Assembly: GCF_030450055.1 (NCBI RefSeq)
Contig: NZ_CP118480.1
Coordinates: 682,001-746,000 of the forward strand
DNA from: Gallaecimonas kandeliae
GTDB taxonomy: Bacteria; Pseudomonadota; Gammaproteobacteria; Enterobacterales; Gallaecimonadaceae
Direction of reading: 5' to 3'
Length of the DNA: 64,000 nt
How positions within the stretch are numbered: the stretch's first letter is position 1; each line of letters opens with the position of its first letter. A program made the position numbers and the translations under genes. Below are positions 16,326 to 26,628 of the stretch, one piece after another. Under the pieces are notes generated by a model. The model saw nothing but the letters and a program-made list of their open reading frames with translations, made no database searches and was not told the DNA's origin.

Positions 16326-17297
16326 TTAGCGTTGGTGGCGATAGTATTGCTCGACGGTGTCCACCTCGTTGGCGGCGCCCAGTACCACGGCCACCCGCTG
16401 GTGGATCTGTTCGGGCTGGATGTCGAGGATGCGCTCTGTGCCGGTGCTGGCCTTGCCGCCGGCCTGCTCGATCAGCAGGGCCATGGGGTTGGCCTCGTAC
16501 ATCAGCCGCAGCTTGCCCGCTTTTTCCGGGGCGCGCCTGTCCCAGGGGTAGGTGAAGATGCCGCCGCGGCAGAGGATGCGGTGCACGTCGGCCACCATGG
16601 CCGCCACCCAGCGCATGTTGAAGTTCTTGCCGCGGGGGCCTTCGGCGCCCTGGAGCAGGTCGTCGATGTAGTCCTGCATGGGCTTGGCCCAGTGCCTTTG
16701 GTTGGACATGTTGATGGCGAATTCCTGGGTGTCGCTGTTGATCTTGACGTGGGGCACCGTCAGCAGGTACTCGCCTATGGTCTGGTCCAGGGTGTACATC
16801 TTCACGCCTTGGCCCGTGGTCAGCACCATCAGGGTGGCGGGGCCGTAGACGACGTAGCCGGCGGCGACCTGCTCGCGGCCGGGGCGCAGGAAGCTCTGCT
16901 GGCTCACTTCACCGGCTTCTGCCTTGTAGATGGAGAAGATGGTGCCGACCATGGCGTTGATGTCGATGTTGGAAGAGCCGTCCAGGGGGTCGAAGGACAC
17001 CAGGAACTGGCCACTCTCGGGGCCAGGGACTATGTCGTCTTCCTCTTCGGAGGCCAGGGCCCGGACCAGGCCGCTGTCCAGCAACAGATCCTTGAGCAGG
17101 GTGTTGGAGATGACGTCCAGCTTCTTCTGCACTTCCCCTTGGACGTTCTCGTCCTGGGTGGAGCCCAGCACCCCGGCCAGGGCGCCCTGGTGCAGGCGGA
17201 AGTTGATCTCTTTGCAGGCGGCACCCAGTACGTTGACCAGGTGGATGAGGTCTTTATCGACGCCGTCCTGGCGGAGGACGCTAACCAAACGTTGCAT
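16326..17297 (-). CDS. fbp: Fructose-1,6-bisphosphatase class I
   Basis: A 323-residue gluconeogenic enzyme that converts fructose 1,6-bisphosphate to fructose 6-phosphate. The lithium-sensitive phosphatase motif [13 protein letters not shown] is intact, as are NTLLKDLL near the N-terminus, [19 protein letters not shown] and the C-terminal [17 protein letters not shown]. Length fits class I FBPases (about 332 in E. coli). It is divergent from mpl with about 150 bp between starts, an arrangement also found in E. coli. Confidence 0.98.
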   Translation of the reverse strand: MQRLVSVLRQDGVDKDLIHLVNVLGAACKEINFRLHQGALAGVLGSTQDENVQGEVQKKLDVISNTLLKDLLLDSGLVRALASEEEDDIVPGPESGQFLVSFDPLDGSSNIDINAMVGTIFSIYKAEAGEVSQQSFLRPGREQVAAGYVVYGPATLMVLTTGQGVKMYTLDQTIGEYLLTVPHVKINSDTQEFAINMSNQRHWAKPMQDYIDDLLQGAEGPRGKNFNMRWVAAMVADVHRILCRGGIFTYPWDRRAPEKAGKLRLMYEANPMALLIEQAGGKASTGTERILDIQPEQIHQRVAVVLGAANEVDTVEQYYRHQR

Positions 17298-17445
17298 GGA
17301 CAGATTCTCAGGCTGAATTGAGGCGCGGCCATGATAAACGATTTCGTTTGCCCCTCACAGGGTGGGCCTTGCGGTGGTGGTTCAGCTTCCCCCCAAGCCC
17401 CTTGCTGGTACACTAAGCGCCAGTCTTCCTTTGTCGAAAAGCAGC

Positions 17446-18798
17446 ATGCACATACATATCCTCGGGATCTGCGGCACCTTCATGGGCGGCCTGGCGCAAC
17501 TGGCCAGGGAGCTGGGCCACAAGGTCACAGGCTCTGACCAGAACGTCTATCCCCCCATGAGCACCCAACTGGAGGCGGCCGGCATCAGCCTCACCGAAGG
17601 TTATGACGTGGCCCAGCTCGAGCCGGCCCCGGACCTGGTGGTGATCGGCAACGCCATGAGCCGCGGCAACCCCTGTGTGGAGGCGGTGCTCAACAAGGGT
17701 ATCCCCTATGTGTCAGGCCCCCAGTGGCTCTATGAGGCGGTGCTCAAGGACCGCTGGGTGCTGGCCGTGAGCGGCACCCACGGCAAGACCACCACCACCT
17801 CCATGCTGGCCTGGATACTGGAAGAAGCCGGCCTCAAGCCCGGCTTCCTGGTGGGCGGGGTGCCGGCCAACTTCGGCTTCTCTGCTCGCCTCGGCGACGC
17901 TCCCTTCTTCGTGGTGGAGGCGGACGAGTACGACACCGCCTTCTTCGACAAAAGATCCAAGTTCGTCCACTACAGGCCCCGCACCCTCATCATCAACAAC
18001 CTGGAATTCGACCACGCCGACATATTCCCGGATTTGGCCGCCATCCAGCGCCAGTTCAACCACCTGCTGCGGATGGTGCCGGGCCAGGGCCTGGTGATAG
18101 GGCCGGCGGACGACGCCAACCTGGCCGACACCCTGGCCCAAGGCTGCTGGACCCCCTTCCTCAAGCTGGGGGAAGACCTCAAGGCCGAGCTGATCAAGGG
18201 CGACGGTAGCCAGTTCACAGTGCTGGGCGGCGAGGAGCGGGTGGAAGTGCAGTGGGAACTGGTGGGCATGCACAACGTCCATAACGCCCTGGCGGCCCTG
18301 GCCGCGGCCCGCCATGCCGGGGTGCCGCTCAAGGTGGCGGCCGAGAGCCTGGGGCGCTTTGAGAACGTGGCCCGGCGCCTGGAGCTGCGCGGCGAGCGGG
18401 CCGGGGTCAGCGTTTTTGATGATTTCGCCCACCACCCCACCGCCATCGCCACCACCCTCGATGGCCTGCGCCGCAAGGTGGGGGGCCAGCGCATTCTGGC
18501 GGTGCTGGAGCCGCGCTCCAACACCATGAAGGCCGGGGTCCATGCCGACCAGCTCAACGCCGCCGTCAAGGCCGCCGACAGGGTGTTCTGGTTCGAGCCC
18601 CAGGGCCTCAAATGGTCCATCAAGGATCTCTGCCGTGACTCCCAGGTGCCGGCCAGCTACAGCGACAGCGTCGACGAACTGGTGGCCATGCTGGTGCGGG
18701 AAGCCAGGGCAGGGGACCACATACTGGTGATGAGCAACGGCGGCTTCGGCGGCATCCACCAGAAACTGCTCGACGCCCTGGAGGCCGGCCATGACTAA
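17446..18798 (+). CDS. mpl: UDP-MurNAc:L-Ala-gamma-D-Glu-meso-DAP ligase
   Basis: Mpl attaches recycled murein tripeptide to UDP-MurNAc, closing the peptidoglycan recycling path. The 450-residue Mur-ligase has the N-terminal Rossmann [19 protein letters not shown], the ATP-binding [31 protein letters not shown] and the C-terminal [11 protein letters not shown] region, all characteristic of Mpl. The chosen ATG begins [11 protein letters not shown] as in E. coli; in-frame codons upstream extend into the promoter region. The last bases overlap ubiX by eight, so the two are co-translated. Confidence 0.97.
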   Translation: MHIHILGICGTFMGGLAQLARELGHKVTGSDQNVYPPMSTQLEAAGISLTEGYDVAQLEPAPDLVVIGNAMSRGNPCVEAVLNKGIPYVSGPQWLYEAVLKDRWVLAVSGTHGKTTTTSMLAWILEEAGLKPGFLVGGVPANFGFSARLGDAPFFVVEADEYDTAFFDKRSKFVHYRPRTLIINNLEFDHADIFPDLAAIQRQFNHLLRMVPGQGLVIGPADDANLADTLAQGCWTPFLKLGEDLKAELIKGDGSQFTVLGGEERVEVQWELVGMHNVHNALAALAAARHAGVPLKVAAESLGRFENVARRLELRGERAGVSVFDDFAHHPTAIATTLDGLRRKVGGQRILAVLEPRSNTMKAGVHADQLNAAVKAADRVFWFEPQGLKWSIKDLCRDSQVPASYSDSVDELVAMLVREARAGDHILVMSNGGFGGIHQKLLDALEAGHD

Positions 18799-19405
18799 GG
18801 CCCTGACGTTGGCCATCACCGGTGCCTCGGGGGCACCCTATGCGCTGCGCCTCATCGAGTGCGTGCTGGCCGCCGGCTGGCAGCTGCACCTCTTGATCTC
18901 GTCGGCGGCCAAGGTGGTGCTGGCCACCGAGACCGATCTCAAGATCCCGGCCAAGCCCGAAGGCGCTGAGGCCTTCCTGACCGAGCATTTCCAGGCCCGG
19001 CCCGGCCAGCTCAAGGTCTATGGCAAGGACGACTGGTTCTCCCCCGTGGCCTCGGGCTCGGCGGCGCCAAAACAGATGGTGGTGCTGCCCTGTTCCACCG
19101 GCACCCTCTCTGCCATAGCCCAGGGCGCTTCGGACAACCTCATCGAGCGGGCCGCCGACGTGGTGCTCAAGGAGCAGGGCAAGCTGATCCTGGTGCCGAG
19201 GGAAACGCCCCTGTCCGCCATCCACCTGGAGAACATGCTCAAACTGGCCAGGCTGGGGGTCTGCATCATGCCGGCGGCGCCCGGTTTCTACCATGAGCCC
19301 AAGGAGATCAAGGATCTGGTGGATTTCATGGTGGCCAGGATCCTCGATCACATCGGCATAGAACAGGGGCTGGTGCCCCGCTGGGGCTACGGCCACGGGC
19401 AATAG
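18791..19405 (+). CDS. ubiX: Flavin prenyltransferase UbiX
   Basis: UbiX makes the prenylated FMN cofactor required by the decarboxylase UbiD in ubiquinone synthesis. The 204-residue product begins with the FMN-binding [16 protein letters not shown] and contains [27 protein letters not shown] and [16 protein letters not shown], all signature regions of the family. It overlaps the end of mpl by eight bases (ATGACTAA), so coupling is probable. No ubiD gene is in the window. Confidence 0.96.
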   Translation: MTKALTLAITGASGAPYALRLIECVLAAGWQLHLLISSAAKVVLATETDLKIPAKPEGAEAFLTEHFQARPGQLKVYGKDDWFSPVASGSAAPKQMVVLPCSTGTLSAIAQGASDNLIERAADVVLKEQGKLILVPRETPLSAIHLENMLKLARLGVCIMPAAPGFYHEPKEIKDLVDFMVARILDHIGIEQGLVPRWGYGHGQ

Positions 19406-19465
19406 GGCTTTGGTGGCGGCCCGCATTGGCGTATCCTTGCCGCCCCCGAACCTTGGGAGACAGAG

Positions 19466-19996
19466 ATGAAACACAGGTTGGAAAGGCTTATCAGCGAAGC
19501 GGACGTCAAGGCCCGCGTTGTGGCCATGGCCAGGGAAATTGAAGCCTGCTACGGCCCGGACGAAGAGATACTGCTGGTGGGGCTGCTGCGCGGCTCTGTG
19601 GTATTCCTGGCGGACTTGGCCCGCGAACTGAAGCTCCCCTGCGAATTCGATTTCATGACGGTGTCCAGCTACGGCAGTTCCATGGAGTCCAGCCGCGACG
19701 TCAAGATCAAGAAGGATCTGGACGAAGACATCGCCGGCCGCCATGTGCTGATCGTCGAGGACATCATCGACACCGGCAACACGTTGTCCAAGGTGGTCAA
19801 GGTGCTTCAGACCCGCGATCCCAAGAGCATCCGGCTCTGTACCCTGCTGGACAAACCTTCCCGCCGCGAGGTGGAAGTGCCGGTGGACTTCATCGGTTTC
19901 TCCATCCCCGACCAGTTCGTGGTGGGCTACGGCATCGACTGGGCCCAGAAATACCGGAACCTGCCCTATATCGGCATGGTTACCCTGCTGGAATGA
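19466..19996 (+). CDS. hpt: Hypoxanthine phosphoribosyltransferase
   Basis: A purine salvage enzyme that makes IMP (and less GMP) from the free base and PRPP. The 176-residue product has the PRPP-binding loop [14 protein letters not shown], the flexible-loop [13 protein letters not shown] and the base-contact end [26 protein letters not shown] precedes the ATG by about seven bases. It faces can, with a shared terminator between them; hpt and can are also neighbours in E. coli. Confidence 0.97.
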   Translation: MKHRLERLISEADVKARVVAMAREIEACYGPDEEILLVGLLRGSVVFLADLARELKLPCEFDFMTVSSYGSSMESSRDVKIKKDLDEDIAGRHVLIVEDIIDTGNTLSKVVKVLQTRDPKSIRLCTLLDKPSRREVEVPVDFIGFSIPDQFVVGYGIDWAQKYRNLPYIGMVTLLE

Positions 19997-20029
19997 AAAA
20001 AGGCCGCTCATCGAGCGGCCTTTTCTTAT
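19995..20029. terminator. Bidirectional terminator between hpt and can
   Basis: The hairpin AAAGGCCGCTC-ATC-GAGCGGCCTTTT lies between the two convergent stop codons. Confidence 0.9.
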
Positions 20030-20035
20030 GGGGGC

Positions 20036-20683
20036 TTACTCGCTGAAGTAGCTGCCCAGCACCTTGTCGCGGGCCGGCACTATGTCGTCCTGGCTCTTGA
20101 TGGTCAGGCCAAGCTCCGCCAGCTCGCCGTCTGCCACGCCATAGATCCAGCCGTGAACCGACAGCTTCTGGCCTTCGGACCAGGCCTTTTGCACCGCCGG
20201 TGAGCGGGCGACGCGGCACACCGCTTCCAGCACATTCAGCTCGCAGAGCCGGTTGGCCTGTTCGGCCAAGGTCAGGCCTTCCAGCAGGGCACTGTGGCGC
20301 TCGGCCACTTCCTTGAGATCCAGCAGCCACTGGCCGAGGCTACCTTCGGCGCCGCCTTGCAGGGCGGCCATGACGCCACCACAGCCGTAGTGGCCACAGA
20401 CGATCACGTTGCTGACCTTGAGGGCGCCGACGGCAAAGTCGATCACCGCCTGGCAGTTGATGTCGGTGGTCAGCACCTGGTTGGCCACGTTGCGGTGCAC
20501 GAAAAGCTCGCCCGGCAGCAGGCCGGTCAGCTGTTCGGCAGGCACGCGAGAGTCGGCGCAGCCTATCCACAGCAGATGGGGATTCTGACGTTCAGCCAGG
20601 CGTTCGAAGAAAGCGGGGTCGCTCTGGCGCATCTGGTGCGCCCATTCCCTGTTGTTGGCAAGCAGGGTTTGTGGATCTTTCAT
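20036..20683 (-). CDS. can: Beta-class carbonic anhydrase
   Basis: A zinc enzyme interconverting CO2 and bicarbonate, needed to supply bicarbonate for carboxylations at ambient CO2. The 215-residue product shows the zinc ligands and dyad of beta-class enzymes: CADSRVPAEQ (Cys and the Asp-Arg pair) and GHYGCGGV (His, Cys). VHRNVANQV and SVHGWIYGVADGEL are also typical of E. coli Can. The gene order next to hpt supports orthology. Confidence 0.97.
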   Translation of the reverse strand: MKDPQTLLANNREWAHQMRQSDPAFFERLAERQNPHLLWIGCADSRVPAEQLTGLLPGELFVHRNVANQVLTTDINCQAVIDFAVGALKVSNVIVCGHYGCGGVMAALQGGAEGSLGQWLLDLKEVAERHSALLEGLTLAEQANRLCELNVLEAVCRVARSPAVQKAWSEGQKLSVHGWIYGVADGELAELGLTIKSQDDIVPARDKVLGSYFSE

Positions 20684-20764
20684 CGGGATCTCTCGTCAGC
20701 ACGGTCGGGCCAGTGTACTGACAGGACGCCATCGAACAAAGCCGAGCAGTGCTATTTACAACAG

Positions 20765-20785
20765 TCGGGCGCCTAGGGCGCCCGA
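20765..20785 (-). terminator. GC-rich hairpin downstream of the RRM gene
   Basis: TCGGGCGCC-TA-GGGCGCCCGA can form a stable stem just after the leftward RRM gene, but the following T tract is weak (TGTTGT), so it may be an inefficient or Rho-assisted terminator. Confidence 0.45.
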
Positions 20786-20795
20786 ACAGGGATCA

Positions 20796-21065
20796 TCAGA
20801 AACGGCGGGGGCGACTTTGTTGCTCGCGGGGCTTGGCTTCGTTGACCACCAGGCTGCGGCCTTCGAATTCCTGGCCGTTGAGGGCCTTGATGGCAGCTTC
20901 GCCCATGGCTTTGTCGGCCATTTCTACGAAACCGAAACCACGGGAGCGGCCGGTTTCCTTGTCTTTCACGATATGGGCACGCTGTACTTCACCGTACTGG
21001 CTGAAAAGTTGAGCCAGGGCGTCGGCTTCCACGCGGAAGGACAGGTTGGATACGAACAGGTTCAT
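20796..21065 (-). CDS. Small RRM RNA-binding protein
   Basis: An 89-residue single RNA-recognition-motif protein. RNP2 is LFVSNL near the N-terminus and RNP1 is RSRGFGFVEM around residues 41-50. A short basic tail (KPREQQSRPRRF) follows the domain, the usual build of bacterial and cyanobacterial RRM proteins, which often respond to cold or bind mRNA non-specifically. The aromatic residues of both RNPs are intact, so RNA binding is expected. Target and role here are unknown. It lies between can and the divergent GGDEF-EAL gene. Confidence 0.93.
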   Translation of the reverse strand: MNLFVSNLSFRVEADALAQLFSQYGEVQRAHIVKDKETGRSRGFGFVEMADKAMGEAAIKALNGQEFEGRSLVVNEAKPREQQSRPRRF

Positions 21066-21354
21066 CGATCAATCTCACAAAGTCGCGCTATTGCATCTGT
21101 ACCATCGCAGTCCCGACCAATAGCACGCCAATGTCCGGAAAGGATGAACACCGCCAAGGCCCTGGGGCGGCGGCGTCAGGCCTAATATAGCTCAAATATC
21201 AGGCCGTCAAAATGAATATTTGGGGTCCGGGCCGCGGCGCGCCAGGCCCCGTCCTGTGGGCATTCCCGGCGGCTTTTGGGGTAGATGCTATGCTTGGCTC
21301 AGCCGGTTGACAGGTACAGCCGTACCAGTTTCATTTCACCACGGAGGTAAGGCC

Positions 21355-24135
21355 ATGGTAGGCACGCGGCTACAGCGGCAGACGAAAACCAGATTGGTAT
21401 TGCCGTTGCTGCTGCTGGCCTTTGCCATTTCCCTGCTCACCGCCTGGCTACAGCACCACGCCGACCTCCGCTTGGAACAAAAGACCAGCCAGCGCCATGG
21501 CGAGCAGGTGGCCGACCTGGTCGCCTTGGCCGTAGATAAAGTCCTGGCACTGTCTCCAAGGCAATACCAGCAGGCCTTGAACGCGGCCGGCGGCACGGCC
21601 CGCCAGGCGTTGCTGGTCAAGAACGGCCTGGTGCTGGCCAGCCTGCAAGGCAACCTTCAAGGCCAGGCGCTGGACCAGTTGCCCGAGGGGCTGGGCCCAC
21701 TGCCATCCTTGCCCCAGGCCGGTGCCAAGACCTTTCACCTGGATAACCAATCCCTCTTCGTGAGGCCCTTGGCGGCCGGCGTCAGCCTGCTGCTGTGGAC
21801 GGATACGGCGCCCCTGGCCGAGCGCGGCACCGCCTCCTTACTGTCTATCGTCGCCGGCGTCAGCCTGCTGGCGGCGTTGGTCATGCTCATCAGCCTGCGC
21901 AGGACCTTGTTCCAACCCCTCGAAAAGCTGTTGGAGACCCTACACCGACGGGTGGCGGGGGACCATGATGCCAGGGTCGGTGCCCTGGAGGAGGGGGAGC
22001 TGGGCCTGCTGGGGTTGTGGCTGGACAAGGTGCTGGAAGAGGAGCAGGAGGTCGAGAACAGGTTGCAGCAGATCAGGCTGCAAAGCGAGGAACAGGAGAT
22101 ACTGTTCAGGCGCATTTTCAAGATCATGCCGGACTTGGTCTCCATCACCCGCCTTTCCGATGGCCGCCTTATCAACGTCAACGAGCGCTGGGAACAGGTG
22201 ACAGGCTGGCGCCGGGAAGAGGCCTTGGGCCATACCACCCTGGCGCTGGGGCTCTGGCGGAGCCCGGCCGAGCGCCAGCAGCTGATGTTGCAGCTCAAGG
22301 ACAAGCTCATGCAAAGCTGCAGGTTCAATTTCCTGAACCGCTGGGGGGACTTGGTCGAGGTGGAGGCCTCTGGCTGTGTCTTCGAGGAGCAGGGGGAGTC
22401 TTACCTGTTGTTGTCCTTTCGGGACATCGGCGAGCGGCTGCGCAAGGAGCGGGATCTGCGGCTCCTGGCCCAGGTGGTGGAGGTGAGCCTGGACGGGGTC
22501 ATGATCACCGACGCCAACCAGCACATATTGGCGGTCAACAGCGCCTTCAGCTGCATCACCGGCTACGCCCCCGAGGAGGTCATAGGCCAACTGCCGAACA
22601 TCCTCAATTCCGGCATCCAGGACCAGGCCTTTTACCAGACCATGTGGGAAAAGATTAACCTGGATGGGCTCTGGCAAGGGGAGATCTGGAACAAGCGCAA
22701 GTCGGGTGACGTCTATCCCCAATGGCTGAGCATCAGGGCCGTCAAGGACGACCAGGGCGAGGTGCTGCATTATGTGGGGGTCTTCTCGGATCTCAGCGAT
22801 CGCAAGGCGGCCGAGGACCGCATCGCCTTCCTGGCCTTCCATGACCCCCTGACCGGCCTGCCCAACAGGACCCTGCTGGTGGACAGGTGCGAACAGGCCT
22901 TGCTGCAGGCCAAAAGGGACGGCCATTGCCTGGCCCTCATCTACCTGGATCTGGACAGGTTCAAGGCCGTCAACGACAGCCTGGGCCATGACATTGGGGA
23001 CACCCTGTTGAATGAGGTGGTTGCGCGCATCCAGCCGTTGTGCCGGGACGGGGACACCCTCTCTCGCCAAGGGGGGGATGAGTTCCTGCTGTTGCTGCCG
23101 CGCATCAATGAAACCAGCCAGGTGGAACTGGTGGTGGAGCGGATCCTGGCGGCCATGAGCGAGCCTTTCCTCGTCGGTGGCCACCGGCTCTGGATCAGCA
23201 CCTCCATCGGGGTCGCCGTCTACCCGGACGATGGGGACAACGTCTCGCAACTGCTGCGCAAGGCCGACACCGCCCTCTACCATGCCAAGGACAGCGGCCG
23301 CAGTACTTTCAGCTTCTTCACCCGGGACATGGACAAGGATCTTTCCGACCGGCTGCAGTTGGAGTCCGCCCTCAAGGACGCCATAGGCACCGACCAGCTG
23401 TGTCTCCACTACCAGCCGCAGATCCACATCGCCAGCGGCCAGATCATCGGCGTCGAGGCGCTGATGCGCTGGAACAGCCCCACCCTGGGCCAGGTATCCC
23501 CCGCCAAGTTCATCCCCCTTGCCGAAGACACCGGCCTCATCATGCCCCTGGGGGCCTGGTCGTTGCAGGAAGCCTGCCGGCAGCTGGCCACCTGGCGCTT
23601 GCAGGGCTTTGACGGCACCATGGCCGTCAACATCTCGGTGCGCCAGTTGATCCGTCCCGATTTCTTCGACCTGCTGGAGGCGGCCCTGGCCCAGAGTGGC
23701 CTCCCTGCCGACCGCCTGGAGCTGGAACTGACCGAGAGCCTGATGATGGACAACGTGGAGGCCAGCCTGGAGGTGGTGCGCCGGCTCAAGGCCCTGGATG
23801 TCACCCTCTCCATCGACGACTTCGGCACCGGTTATTCCAGCCTGAGCTACCTCAAGCGCTTTGCCGTGGACAACCTCAAGATCGACCAGAGTTTCATCAA
23901 GGGCCTCTCCGATGAGGGCCAGGCCCGTTCCCTGGTCAGGGCCATAGTCCAGATGGCCCACAGCCTGGACCTGCAAGTGGTGGCCGAAGGGGTGGAGACC
24001 AAGGAACAACTGGCTATTCTCAAAGCCGAGAAGGTCGATGTGGCCCAGGGCTACCTGCTGGGCAGGCCCATGGCGGCCGAGGCTCTCAGTGAACTACTTG
24101 CCAGCCAGTTGCTGCCCCTGCCGGCATTGCAATAG
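21355..24135 (+). CDS. Membrane PAS-GGDEF-EAL cyclic-di-GMP protein
   Basis: A 926-residue cyclic-di-GMP regulator. Order: transmembrane helix (about 10-30), periplasmic sensor region (about 30-155), second helix (about 160-182), HAMP-like linker and coiled coil, PAS 1 (from about 250), PAS 2 with PAC (from about 375), GGDEF, then EAL. The GGDEF motif is intact (Gly573-Phe577) and the EAL motif is intact (Glu701-Leu703), with DDFGTGYSS further on, so either or both activities are possible; the GGDEF part could also be regulatory. ATG 21355 has a strong GGAGGT site; upstream codons are disfavoured. It is unrelated in function to the yadG genes that follow. Confidence 0.93.
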   Translation: MVGTRLQRQTKTRLVLPLLLLAFAISLLTAWLQHHADLRLEQKTSQRHGEQVADLVALAVDKVLALSPRQYQQALNAAGGTARQALLVKNGLVLASLQGNLQGQALDQLPEGLGPLPSLPQAGAKTFHLDNQSLFVRPLAAGVSLLLWTDTAPLAERGTASLLSIVAGVSLLAALVMLISLRRTLFQPLEKLLETLHRRVAGDHDARVGALEEGELGLLGLWLDKVLEEEQEVENRLQQIRLQSEEQEILFRRIFKIMPDLVSITRLSDGRLINVNERWEQVTGWRREEALGHTTLALGLWRSPAERQQLMLQLKDKLMQSCRFNFLNRWGDLVEVEASGCVFEEQGESYLLLSFRDIGERLRKERDLRLLAQVVEVSLDGVMITDANQHILAVNSAFSCITGYAPEEVIGQLPNILNSGIQDQAFYQTMWEKINLDGLWQGEIWNKRKSGDVYPQWLSIRAVKDDQGEVLHYVGVFSDLSDRKAAEDRIAFLAFHDPLTGLPNRTLLVDRCEQALLQAKRDGHCLALIYLDLDRFKAVNDSLGHDIGDTLLNEVVARIQPLCRDGDTLSRQGGDEFLLLLPRINETSQVELVVERILAAMSEPFLVGGHRLWISTSIGVAVYPDDGDNVSQLLRKADTALYHAKDSGRSTFSFFTRDMDKDLSDRLQLESALKDAIGTDQLCLHYQPQIHIASGQIIGVEALMRWNSPTLGQVSPAKFIPLAEDTGLIMPLGAWSLQEACRQLATWRLQGFDGTMAVNISVRQLIRPDFFDLLEAALAQSGLPADRLELELTESLMMDNVEASLEVVRRLKALDVTLSIDDFGTGYSSLSYLKRFAVDNLKIDQSFIKGLSDEGQARSLVRAIVQMAHSLDLQVVAEGVETKEQLAILKAEKVDVAQGYLLGRPMAAEALSELLASQLLPLPALQ

Positions 24136-24215
24136 GGGCAAACTGGTATGGTGTACCTTGGGCCGGCCCTTGTCGGCGTCGCTTTCCCTTGCCTCCTTTC
24201 ATCGATAGATATGCG

Positions 24216-24221
24216 TATAAT
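24216..24221 (+). promoter_or_regulatory. Probable -10 element for yadGH
   Basis: A perfect TATAAT lies 25 bases before the yadG start. The -35 region is poor (CTCCTT or, at long spacing, TTGCCT), so promoter strength is uncertain. Confidence 0.5.
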
Positions 24222-24245
24222 GGCCGCATTCAATCGGGAGGAACC

Positions 24246-25184
24246 ATGTCTTCAAGTCCCATTGCGCTGGATATCAGCGGCCTCAAAAAGACCTACAAGA
24301 GCGGCACCCAGGCCCTCAAGGGCATCGATCTCAAGGTGAACCAGGGGGACTTCTTCGCCCTGCTGGGCCCCAACGGTGCCGGCAAGTCCACCACCATCGG
24401 CATACTGGCATCCCTGGTCAACAAGACAGAGGGCCAGGTGCACATCTTCGGCCATGATCTGGTCCAGGACCCCGTCTCGGCCAAGAGCGCCCTGGGCCTG
24501 GTGCCCCAGGAATTCAACTTCAACCAGTTCGAGACGGTGCTGCAGGTGGTGGTCAACCAGGCCGGCTACTACGGTGTGCCCCGCGCTAAGGCGCTGGCCA
24601 AGGCCGAGCAGCTGCTCAAGGAGCTGGATCTCTGGGGCAAGAAGGACGCCCGCACCCGCGAACTGTCCGGCGGCATGAAGCGCCGGCTGATGATAGCCAG
24701 GGCCCTGGTCCACGAGCCCAAGCTGCTGATCCTCGACGAGCCCACCGCCGGCGTCGACATCGAGATCCGCCGCTCCATGTGGCGTTACCTGCGCCAGCTC
24801 AACGAGGAAGGGCTGACCATCATCCTCACCACCCATTACCTCGAAGAAGCCGAGATGCTGTGCCGCAACATCGCCATCATCGATCACGGCCGTATCATCG
24901 AGAACACCAGCATGAAAGGGCTCTTGTCCAAGCTCAACACCGAGACCTTCATCCTGGATCTGGCTCAGGTTGAAGCCGCGCCCAAGCTGGAAGGTTTCGA
25001 AGCCAAGCTGCTGGATGACCACACCCTGGAGGTGCAGGTGGAGAAGAGCGCCGGCCTCAACCCCCTCTTTGCGCAGCTCTCGGCCCAGGGGGTGGAAGTG
25101 CTTTCCATGCGTAACAAGGCCAATCGCCTCGAAGAACTCTTTGTCAGCCTGGTCGAGAACGGCCGCAGTGGAGGTCAGGCATGA
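24246..25184 (+). CDS. yadG: ABC transporter ATP-binding protein, YadG type
   Basis: A 312-residue ABC ATPase paired with the YadH permease. Walker A is GPNGAGKST (about residues 42-50), the signature is LSGGMKRRLMIARAL, Walker B is LLILDEPTAGVD and the switch His lies in LTTHYLEEAE. The class is ABC-2 exporters of the drug/polysaccharide type; the substrate is unknown. ATG 24246 has GGGAGGA at good spacing. The stop overlaps the yadH start (ATGA), so the subunits are made together. The yadGH-can-hpt neighbourhood is the same as in E. coli. Confidence 0.95.
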   Translation: MSSSPIALDISGLKKTYKSGTQALKGIDLKVNQGDFFALLGPNGAGKSTTIGILASLVNKTEGQVHIFGHDLVQDPVSAKSALGLVPQEFNFNQFETVLQVVVNQAGYYGVPRAKALAKAEQLLKELDLWGKKDARTRELSGGMKRRLMIARALVHEPKLLILDEPTAGVDIEIRRSMWRYLRQLNEEGLTIILTTHYLEEAEMLCRNIAIIDHGRIIENTSMKGLLSKLNTETFILDLAQVEAAPKLEGFEAKLLDDHTLEVQVEKSAGLNPLFAQLSAQGVEVLSMRNKANRLEELFVSLVENGRSGGQA

Positions 25185-25951
25185 ACAGCCGCAACCGTAT
25201 CGCCCTTACGTCCATCGTCTACAAGGAAATCAACCGCTTCATGCGCATCTGGGTGCAGACCCTGGTGCCGCCGGCCATCACCATGACCCTCTACTTCATC
25301 ATCTTCGGCAGCCTGATCGGCAGCCGGGTGGGCAAGATGGGCGGTTATGACTACATGGAGTTCATAGTGCCCGGCCTCATCATGATGTCGGTGATCACCA
25401 ACTCCTATTCCAATGTGGCGTCGAGCTTCTTCTCCGCCAAGTTCCAGCGCTTCATCGAGGAGATGCTGGTGGCACCTGTGCCCAACAGCATCATCATTCT
25501 CGGCTTCGTGGCCGGCGGCATGGCCCGTGGTTTGCTGGTGGGGGCCATAGTGACAATGGTGTCGCTGTTCTTCGCCCACATCCAGATCCAGCATCCGCTG
25601 GTGGTGGTGATCACCGTCATCCTCACCTCCTTGCTGTTCTCCCTGGGAGGGCTGCTCAACGCCGTCTTCGCCAAGAGCTTCGACGACATCTCCATAGTGC
25701 CCACCTTCATCCTGACGCCCCTGACCTACCTGGGCGGCGTCTTCTATTCCATCAGCCTGCTGCCGGCCTTCTGGCAGGGCCTGAGCCACATCAACCCCAT
25801 CCTCTACATGGTCAACGCCTTCCGTTACGGCTTTCTCGGCACCGCCGATATCGCCCTCTGGCAGGCCTTCTCGGTGCTGGGGGTGATGATAGTGGCCATG
25901 TATGCCCTGGCCCACTACCTGATCAAGAACGGCGTCGGACTTCGTCACTGA
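25181..25951 (+). CDS. yadH: ABC-2 type permease, YadH type
   Basis: A 256-residue inner-membrane permease, the partner of the preceding ATPase. About six membrane helices are visible, and the ABC-2 signature region around LTYLGGVFYSISLLPAFWQGLSHINP with YMVNAFRYGFLG near the C-terminus is conserved in YadH. The transported compound is not known. Its stop shares a base with the start of the next gene (TGATG). Confidence 0.95.
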   Translation: MNSRNRIALTSIVYKEINRFMRIWVQTLVPPAITMTLYFIIFGSLIGSRVGKMGGYDYMEFIVPGLIMMSVITNSYSNVASSFFSAKFQRFIEEMLVAPVPNSIIILGFVAGGMARGLLVGAIVTMVSLFFAHIQIQHPLVVVITVILTSLLFSLGGLLNAVFAKSFDDISIVPTFILTPLTYLGGVFYSISLLPAFWQGLSHINPILYMVNAFRYGFLGTADIALWQAFSVLGVMIVAMYALAHYLIKNGVGLRH

Positions 25952-26601
25952 TGCCGGCCCGGGCGGTCACCAGCAACCAGCAGAGCCTGCATGAACGGCT
26001 GCTGGAGCTGGTGCGCCGCCACCTGGATACGCCCTTTCAAAAACCCTTTGCCCAGCACAGCCTGGCGGCCCTGGCGGCTTTCAGAGCCTGGCGGGATCCA
26101 ACCCGGCCACTGGTGCTGGACAGCTGCTGCGGGGTAGGGGAGAGCACGGCCCTGCTGGCGGCTCGTCATCCAGGGGCACAGGTGCTGGGGGTGGACAAGT
26201 CCGCCCACCGCCTGGCCAAGCACCGCCATGGCGGGGATGAGGGCGACCTGTTGCTGCTGAGGGCCGATCTCAACGATCTCTGGCGGCTGCTGGCCGAGGA
26301 GGGCGTCAGGCCCTCCCACCACTACCTGCTCTATCCCAATCCCTGGCCCAAGGCCGCCCATTTGCAAAGGCGTTGGCATGGCGGCCCCGGCTTCCCGGCG
26401 TTGCTGGCCCTGGGTGGTCAGTTGCAGCTGCGCTCCAACTGGCTCCTCTACGTGGAGGAGTTCGCCGCCGCCCTCGAGCTGGCCGGCATCGCCAGCCGGC
26501 TGTCGGAGGTGCTGGAGGCACCCATCACTCCCTTCGAGCGCAAATACCTGGCGGCTGGCCAGCAGTGCTGGCGATTGGACGCCGACCTGTCCCGAGGCTA
26601 G
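25951..26601 (+). CDS. TrmB-like SAM-dependent methyltransferase
   Basis: A 216-residue methyltransferase related to TrmB, which makes m7G46 in tRNA. It has the SAM-binding VLDSCCGVGESTALLAARHP, GVDKSAHRL and the TrmB-like YLLYPNPWPKAAHLQRRW followed by LRSNWLLYVEEF. Compared with TrmB, the motif is YPNPWPK rather than FPDPWPK and the basic N-terminus is missing, so it may be a paralogue acting on another substrate. No separate trmB lies in the window to settle this. The start overlaps the yadH stop, which suggests one operon. Confidence 0.8.
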   Translation: MPARAVTSNQQSLHERLLELVRRHLDTPFQKPFAQHSLAALAAFRAWRDPTRPLVLDSCCGVGESTALLAARHPGAQVLGVDKSAHRLAKHRHGGDEGDLLLLRADLNDLWRLLAEEGVRPSHHYLLYPNPWPKAAHLQRRWHGGPGFPALLALGGQLQLRSNWLLYVEEFAAALELAGIASRLSEVLEAPITPFERKYLAAGQQCWRLDADLSRG

Positions 26602-26628
26602 CCTTGGGGTAAGAACAGGGGAGGCACT

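Noticed and set aside
16311-17321. Open frame opposite fbp
   Set aside because: Antisense shadow of a certain gene; composition unlike any protein.
21190-21225. AAATAT/ATATTT inverted repeat upstream of the GGDEF-EAL gene
   Set aside because: Short AT-rich arms with a wide gap; too weak to call an operator or terminator.
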